Source: Gnetum montanum (lineage: Eukaryota > Streptophyta > Gnetopsida > Gnetales > Gnetaceae). Taken from it: 48,155 nt of DNA. Shown here piece by piece: positions 42,224 through 48,155 of the stretch. Below the pieces are notes generated by a model that ran no database searches, was not told the origin of the DNA, and worked only from the letters and a program-made list of their open reading frames with translations. The translations under genes and the position numbers were made by a program. Each line of letters begins with the position of its first letter. Within the stretch, counting starts at the first letter, position 1. The stretch spans positions 252,513-300,667 of the forward strand of contig MNCI01007858.1 of NCBI GenBank assembly GCA_015680685.1. The letters are read 5' to 3'.

Positions 42224-44806
42224 ATGTCTTCTTCTCATAAGAGCACTTCACCACCTAGGGATCATATAAGAAATAGTCGATAGTCCAACATGCATAACCA
42301 AGAACTACCAGTTCCTCAACAGCATTAAGTGGTATATATTCATCCTGATGAGTATATACCTGATTCTACCTTTATCCTCCATTAGGATGAACAACTACGT
42401 TGGAGAGACTTACAAGGTAACATAGTGTTACCTCCAGATCAGGCAGTCCCTAACATGCTCCTTCATGCTCTTTCATAGATAGGCATGACACAGCTATACA
42501 CTGAATATGTTGTAGGTGATTTCAACACAAGGGATTATCATCCCATAGAAGCACAACATCAACGGGACTCACAGCAGGAGAGCCATGATATATTATTGAA
42601 GGGAAAAGGGGTCCCGCACGTCCTAAGAGAAATTGGAGATGGTGAACAAATTATAACAAGTTCTCCATCAAATGATGTTTCCCCTCCTAACAATATTAAG
42701 GAAGTGAGGTATCAGAACCTATGCTCCATGATACACAATCCTGGTTCTAATCCCCATGAACACCAAGTGTTCACTGAGGGAAAAAACACATGAAAAGGAC
42801 AGGCATTCAGATCATCATCACGATTCGGTCTGTAGTCACCGAAGAGAAGGTAAGAAACATCATCATGGTGATGGTTCCCCTTCTTCTTCCCCTTCATCAC
42901 ATCATTCACCCTCTCCTTCCACATCAGGACACAGTCATAGGGAGCACAACAGTGAGGATAAGGGTAAGCAAAATGAACGACCTTGACGAGAGAGTCGAGA
43001 GAGAGGACAAGGGAAGTCTAGAGAGTCTAGGCATGGTAGAAGGAAAAGTAGAGAACCACATAGGCATCATACACGTCATGAGAGAGATGATCATGATGAA
43101 CCCCTACTTGCCACCTGAAGTATGTTAGATATTACGAACGTAGTGAGAATACCTACAAGGCATCAAAAAGATAGTCGGATCAAGCGATTAGACATGAATA
43201 ATATCCCATGCTTCGAAGGGGGATACAACACTAATCCAAAAAATTACCTACAGGAATTCCACAATGCCTATGCCTTGCAAAATATTGAAAATGAGTTGTA
43301 GAAGCTAAAGTTATTTCCTAGGACACGCGTAAAAGAAGCAGAGAATTGCTACCGATCCTTAGAGCTAGAAACCATTAGGAGGTGGAGTACGATGTTAGAA
43401 CTCTTCAACAATAAATACCAAATGTACTCCAGAGTGTCCAACTTGCGTAAGTAGATCCAAGGATGGAAGTGGGGTAATCACGAACCCTTGGATGCTGCCA
43501 CGGACCGATATTATGCATTGCTACATCGTTGCCTAGGCCATGGTTACGCACAACGGGATCAACTCCGCCACCTCGTAGATGGGCTAAGACACAAAACTAG
43601 GAGAACCCTTGGGACATATGCCCAAGGGAGATTATCTAAACTTAGATCCCATGAAGTTCATATATTGTTGGAGCAAGTAGCTAAAGAAGAAGGGGAGCTA
43701 TAGAAAAGAGAAAGTGCAGAAGAATATAACCACGATCCCTCCCTCTGGAAGAAGGGAGTAATAATTCTATGATGAAGAGGATGAGTCACCACTCGAAGAG
43801 TTGCTGAATAGAGAAACCTTACCACTTCAAAACGTAACAACAAAAGTGGCAGCTAAGGTAGATCAAATACAGGATTCCATAGATAGTAGATTTAAACTTT
43901 TCTGAAAATCGTAGAGGAGTCTAAGGAGGAACGAAGTAGTGACCATGATAAGAAAAAGTTGAGAGATTCAGGCCATGCACGTAACAAGGGTAAGGAAAAA
44001 ATTACTATCATCGATGAGGTTGTGGATTCAGACATAGACAATGACAGTGGATGTGAGATTTTCCAATATGACCATACTAAGGGATGTTGTTCAATAATCT
44101 CACATCTACAAGAGTCTGGGGTGTAGGCACTCAACCCAAGACTTAACAGATGGCAAGCACCCTAAAGGTTACCTTATCCCCAATTTAACCTGAGGCAGTT
44201 CCACTAAACATTAACATATTATCCAAGTGGAACTCCACCACAACCTATCGAGCAGCACCAGTAGTGGCAACATCCACAGTCATGGGGGATGCCACTGCCT
44301 AGACAACAATACCCTTACCGGCAACTAGATCCATATGGCTATTACGTGTAGTAGCCAGTTTCTCTAAGTAACTCTATGGGTCACACAACTTCATAATGTC
44401 ACTACCAAGTTTGAGAGTATTTTAGGACTTCTTCTCCTCCAAGAGACACACCACATACATACCATCCTCTGAATCCCATCAACCTCTCTTACATTGGTAG
44501 TTCCACTACCTCCCACTCCAACAATGCAAGGGGAACTCCCCACTCAACCACAGCAATGTAATGCTACGAGATCTATAAATCTTCAACCTGCTACTAGTTC
44601 TAACAACCGCAAGAAGAGAATACCTTTTTTTAGAACCAAAAGCTCAAACAAGCTCTCACAGCCACAAGTAATTAAGTCTATGTATGCTCCTCCAACAATT
44701 AAGGCTTCGAAGCTCCCTTCAAACCAACAAAACAAGGCTCAACGTATATGGTTATGTTAACACATACTATTACTAAATAGATCAAGGTAGGCCACCTTCC
44801 TAGAAA
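42224..44806 (+). pseudogene. gag: Gag of element D (broken)
   Basis: ATG at 42224 begins MSSSHKSTSPPRDH, aligned with A1. TAG at 42476-42478 is at the same codon as the TAG in A1 at 11940. The frame then runs to about 42790, where a shift moves it to 42756-42986 (Ser/His-rich, GKKHHHGDGSPSS). The gag domain begins at ATG 43122. TAG at 43299-43301 again coincides with a TAG in A1, and a private TAG lies at 43452. 43488-43703 reads YYALLHRCLGHGY and LVDGLRHKTRRTLGTYAQG, intact where A1 has two stops. The knuckle near 44050 reads GCEIFQYDHTKGCCS; the second Cys is Phe. A Pro/Gln-rich part follows to about 44760. Confidence 0.85.
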
Positions 44807-45344
44807 ACTCTCTGACCCTGGAAGTCCCTTAATCTACCTCCAAGTTGCTAGGAACGAACCTCATAAGGATATTCTTGACTCAGGTTCCAGAGTCAACTTA
44901 ATCTCACGAGAAATGTATCAAGCCTAGAACTTGCCTCCACTTAAGAAGAGAAATATTCAACTAGAGCTGGCTGACCAATCCATCATCATTCCCTTGGGAT
45001 TAGTGGAGGACATCATTACCACTATGTGTGGTTGGCCATACCCAGCTGATTTCCTAGTGATAGAAGTTAACAGCAACAAAGGGGACTTCCCAATTATAAT
45101 GGGAAGGGCATGGCTAAGTACAATAAACGCATGCCTAGGAATCTATGATCTTTCCTTGGAAATAACTAAGATAAAAATTTATGGAAAGATCGAGAAGAAG
45201 AAAGTTCCATGCATCACATATAGTGACTCAAAGGGTGATGACATAGAGGAATGCTTAGCATCTCTTGCATGTAACCGGTGTGCACTAGAGGACAACATAC
45301 AAAGGTGCCCATATGTAGCAACCATACAACAAGATAGCACCTAG
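44807..45344 (+). pseudogene. pro: Retropepsin-like aspartic protease of element D
   Basis: ILDSGSRVNLIS with catalytic DSG at 44877-44885, a stop where A1 has Trp (44926-44928), then 44931-45344 open with LELADQSIIIPLGLVEDI and FPIIMGRAWL. YLQVARN upstream shows that the ancestral codon was Gln where A1 has TAG at 14295. The rest corresponds to A1 up to the CNRCA segment, then stops. Same role and same dead state as in A1, but the breaks are in different places. Confidence 0.85.
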
Positions 45345-47442
45345 TCGTTGATAGCTAATCAAGAGAGAAACCCACCAACATGCATGGAACAAACTAGGTG
45401 AACAACATGTGCCCACAACGAAGGCATAGATACATTGGAGTATGAGCATTGCCGACTTCCATCCCTTAACCTGAAAACATCAATCAGAAGAAGTTGGACA
45501 CTCCTAAGAAATTCAAGTAGGCATTCATTATTTCAGATCTCTCCCTTTTAATTCAATCATGAGGGAGATGGCCACCTATGCTGATCATTTGGGGCCCTCA
45601 GCTATTTTACATGTTTTTGTTTTACATCTTTTTATTTTACAAATTTCTTTAAATTTTCTTGTTTTTGTTTTACAACATCGTTATACTTTTTCATTTCCTT
45701 GTGTGTGTGTGTGTTATCCATCTTGTAAGTTATTCACCCAATAAGTGTTCTTCATAATGGTCTGAATTGTTTTTCTATTTGGTTGCTAATGTTTGGTTTT
45801 TATTTTCAAGTTACGATGTTGATACTAAGGTATGGTTCTTTTGATATGGTAGGAAATGAGTCCACTTCATCCATTCATCCACAAAATTCTATGATCTCTC
45901 TTAGCTTGGACCTGTACAGTCCCTTTTTCAATAATTAGAACTATAATAAATTGGTGACTGGGCATTTCTCAAACTAAGGAAGGACTCAAGGATTGAAAAG
46001 GGTATGACTTCAAGGGAACTTGATGCATTTATGTTGGCCATTCTCTTGGGTGCTTGGATGTGTTCTTCTTGAGTTTTCTTCCCATTCTGACATTGTTCCA
46101 TTATGGGGAAGCTAAGCTAATAAAAATAACAAATTCTTTGCATGGTGTGGTTCTCACGTATAAACACATAAAACAACAAAAAAACGAAAGAAAGTGAGAA
46201 TTCGAAGCACATCCCTTAGATGAAATAATCATTTGGGCTACAAGCACTGGTTATGAAACTAAAATAAAAATGTTCCCTCTAACTAAGGCCCTTCTTACTT
46301 CTCCTTCTCTCCTCCTTCATTTCATTGGAATGGTGGTGGCTCTTTGGGAAGGCATTCTTGTTACTTCAAGGAGATGGATTGGACGAATGCATTAATGCGA
46401 CGTCACTAGATGTGGTTTGTTTAAGGCCGAACTTGGAATGGGATCTTCTAAGTCACATTAATCATTAACTACACAAGGGGTTGTACACCACCTTGTTCTT
46501 GAGATTCCATTCCATCTCTTCTCTCCATTGTTCACCTCATTGTCGGTTGTATCATTAGTGTATATTTTGGTTGACGCATTGTTTTCTTTTTGGTAAATTC
46601 TTGTGGTTAATACTTTAACTCTTATTCCAAATGACATTCCTCGAGCCTACGGACTCTTTGAATGTGGGTTTGTCAGGGCATTAAGGACATGAGCCTACTT
46701 TGGGGAGGACCCACTAACATTCCTATTTGGTGCATCAGTTAAATTCTTTCCCTTAACATTTTTTCAATCAACTTTATTTTGTTCATTTCCATATTCACAT
46801 CCATTTCATTGGCATTATAGTTATCTTTTTCTCCATATTTCTTATTCTTTTTCTTTCTCCATTCTATCGCTACTAGAGGTTTGCTCTTAGTCATGGGGGT
46901 CTAGACCCTAATTTTTTCGATTTTCTCCTAACCCCTACACCTTCGGTAGTCACCACTATGATATCTCCAGATCTGTATCAGCCATACCACAACTCAGCCA
47001 ATGGACCATTCACCAAAGCAAGGTATCAATTGCATTATGATTCATTTACCCTTGCTAATATAAATACTATGTTGTGTGTTCAAATGGAAATCATACAACA
47101 ATGGATTGGATCTAGAGGGAACACTTGGAATGGATCGGTGCTAAAGCATCTATGCAAAGAATGAGATAGATGACATGCTTACGAATGGATAATGAAAGGT
47201 ACAATCTTGGTGTTGGCAGAAGCAAAACTTCTTTCTCTCCTTCTCTTTTCTCTTAGCTACCAAATAAGGCCTGATGTCAAATGTATAAGGTGTTTACTCT
47301 TGTTGTTATGAACACCACTTTTGTTTTGTTCTGTAACGATGATCCGTTCACATGTCATCCCATTCACCATTAGTTCCATTCAAGTCAATAATCCCATACC
47401 TTCCCAATATTTTGTAAGGAACTTGAGGACGAGTTTTTATTT
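45345..47442 (+). other. Non-coding tail of D
   Basis: Homologous to 15027-16847 and without its gap. It holds TTTTTGTTTTACA repeats (about 45605-45690), a TG run, the GGGCTACAAGCACTGGTTATG-like block near 46234, the conserved block at 46671-46720, and AGTCATGGGGG motifs at 45555-45565 (as AATCATGAGGG) and 46889-46899. No pol motif. Confidence 0.75.
46671..46720 (+). other. Conserved non-coding block of the tail (D copy)
   Basis: Differs from the A1 copy at only a few of about 50 positions and retains the TGGG-GAGGA-CCCA hairpin. Confidence 0.6.
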
Positions 47443-47455
47443 AGTCATGGGGGTA
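47443..47455 (+). other. Polypurine tract region of D
   Basis: AGTCATGGGGGTA directly before the 3' LTR, identical to A1. Confidence 0.78.
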
Positions 47456-48155
47456 TGATGGGATGCGATATCGCATGGGCTGCAATATTGTGTCCACCGC
47501 GATATTGCATCCCTTGCGATATCGCGTACGTGATATCATGTCTTCCCCTACGATATCATGTACGTTATATTGCAGTGCGCCTTCAAATCTCTAAATAAGA
47601 GGCGACTCTCCCTTGTTTCCAAGTTTAGGCCTAAACTGTAGCAAAACTCTGGCATTTTTTCATCTCCAGAGATAGAATAATTTCCATGTGCCTGCAATAG
47701 GAGTTCCAAAGTGAATGGATCTTTATTCGAGCAAATATTGTACCTAAACAAAAGTTTGTGTATGAAAATAAAGACGAACTTCTTGGATAAACCTTGCAAT
47801 GCATGGACTAGGCTAAATAGGATTTTAATTACTGTTATTTATTATTTATTATTTAAATTCTTTGTTAGTTCATTAAATCTCTCTCAACCCTTCTCTCTTA
47901 GTTAAGTGCATTCAGTACGACTGCTTCAAGCACATGCGTTACACTTGGTTATCAGAGTAATGAATAGCGTTTGGTAACCAATGTTGCATTGGTTCAGGGT
48001 GTGAACGGTAAGTGGGAATGGATGCTGATGCTAGGTTAATTATGGCTTAGTTAGATAGTTAAAGTTAGTTAATTAGTCTCTTCACCCTTCACCTCATTAG
48101 CTTAGGAAACAAATAGAAAAGACATAAAAATCATATACCTCATACTTACTTAACC
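47456..48155 (+). repeat. 3' LTR of D (incomplete at window end)
   Basis: Starts TGATGGGATGCG; 700 bp visible. It carries seven GATATC-type cores (47461-47578) against four in the 5' LTR. The TATA box has decayed to TCTAAATA (about 47590). Confidence 0.9.

Larger units (their letters stand above)
41262..48155 (+). mobile_element. Non-autonomous gag-protease LTR element D (3' LTR cut by window end)
   Basis: Relative of A1 with the same order: LTR (41262-42075), primer site, gag, protease, non-coding tail, polypurine tract and second LTR (47456 to beyond 48155). The five bases on the left are ACAAG; the right duplication is outside the window. The interior is 5380 bp. Like A1 it has no reverse transcriptase, RNase H or integrase. 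It lies in the same orientation as all the gypsy-type elements here except the solo LTR at 7312. Confidence 0.9.

Overview
The window is AT-rich plant nuclear DNA with no intact protein-coding gene. It looks like intergenic sequence from a large, repeat-dominated plant genome. A gymnosperm or another giant genome would fit, but nothing here fixes the species. Almost everything identifiable is a decayed LTR retrotransposon, with a few relics of intron-containing plant genes between them.

Layout. (1) 275-3425 is a truncated Ty3/gypsy element (called E here): one 5' LTR, decayed gag and protease, and the first part of a reverse transcriptase. (2) 5170-5530 is the C-terminal end of a LINE. (3) 6479-8335 is a broken LOG-type cytokinin riboside 5'-monophosphate phosphoribohydrolase gene. 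It still shows its exons, and a minus-strand solo LTR (7312-8236) with a perfect 5-bp target duplication sits inside its last exon. (4) 9412-23657 is an LTR element (B1). A second complete element (A1, 10667-17919, perfect ACAAT target duplication) is nested in its gag leader. (5) 24209-30440 is a third complete element (C). (6) 30902-31490 is the receiver domain of a type-B-like response regulator, split into exons and decayed, followed by a tandemly duplicated 0.55-kb unit. (7) 34004-35179 (minus) is a multi-exon relic of an unrecognised gene. (8) 35684-35998 is a 45-bp minisatellite. (9) 37356-41261 (minus) holds a Ty1/copia LTR, a fragment resembling the 'putative plant transposon protein' domain, and a decayed copia gag. 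(10) 41262 to the window end is element D, a relative of A1, whose 3' LTR runs off the edge.

The most interesting system is the A/B/C/D group. All four have LTRs beginning TGATGAG and ending CTCATCA or a one-base variant. All have a primer-binding site matching the 3' end of tRNA-Asp, and a gag with a variant CX2CX3HX4C knuckle. A1 and D add an aspartic protease. None has any detectable reverse transcriptase, RNase H or integrase. In place of pol there is a 2-kb conserved non-coding tail that contains a strongly conserved block and repeated copies of a PPT-like motif. They look like a non-autonomous gag or gag-protease lineage (comparable to TR-GAG elements) mobilised in trans. Element E, which shares the gag and protease but continues into reverse transcriptase, is a candidate relative of the autonomous partner.

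Two single-N positions and one 207-N run are assembly features. The single Ns lie between near-identical 40-bp and 63-bp copies, which suggests unmerged contig overlaps.
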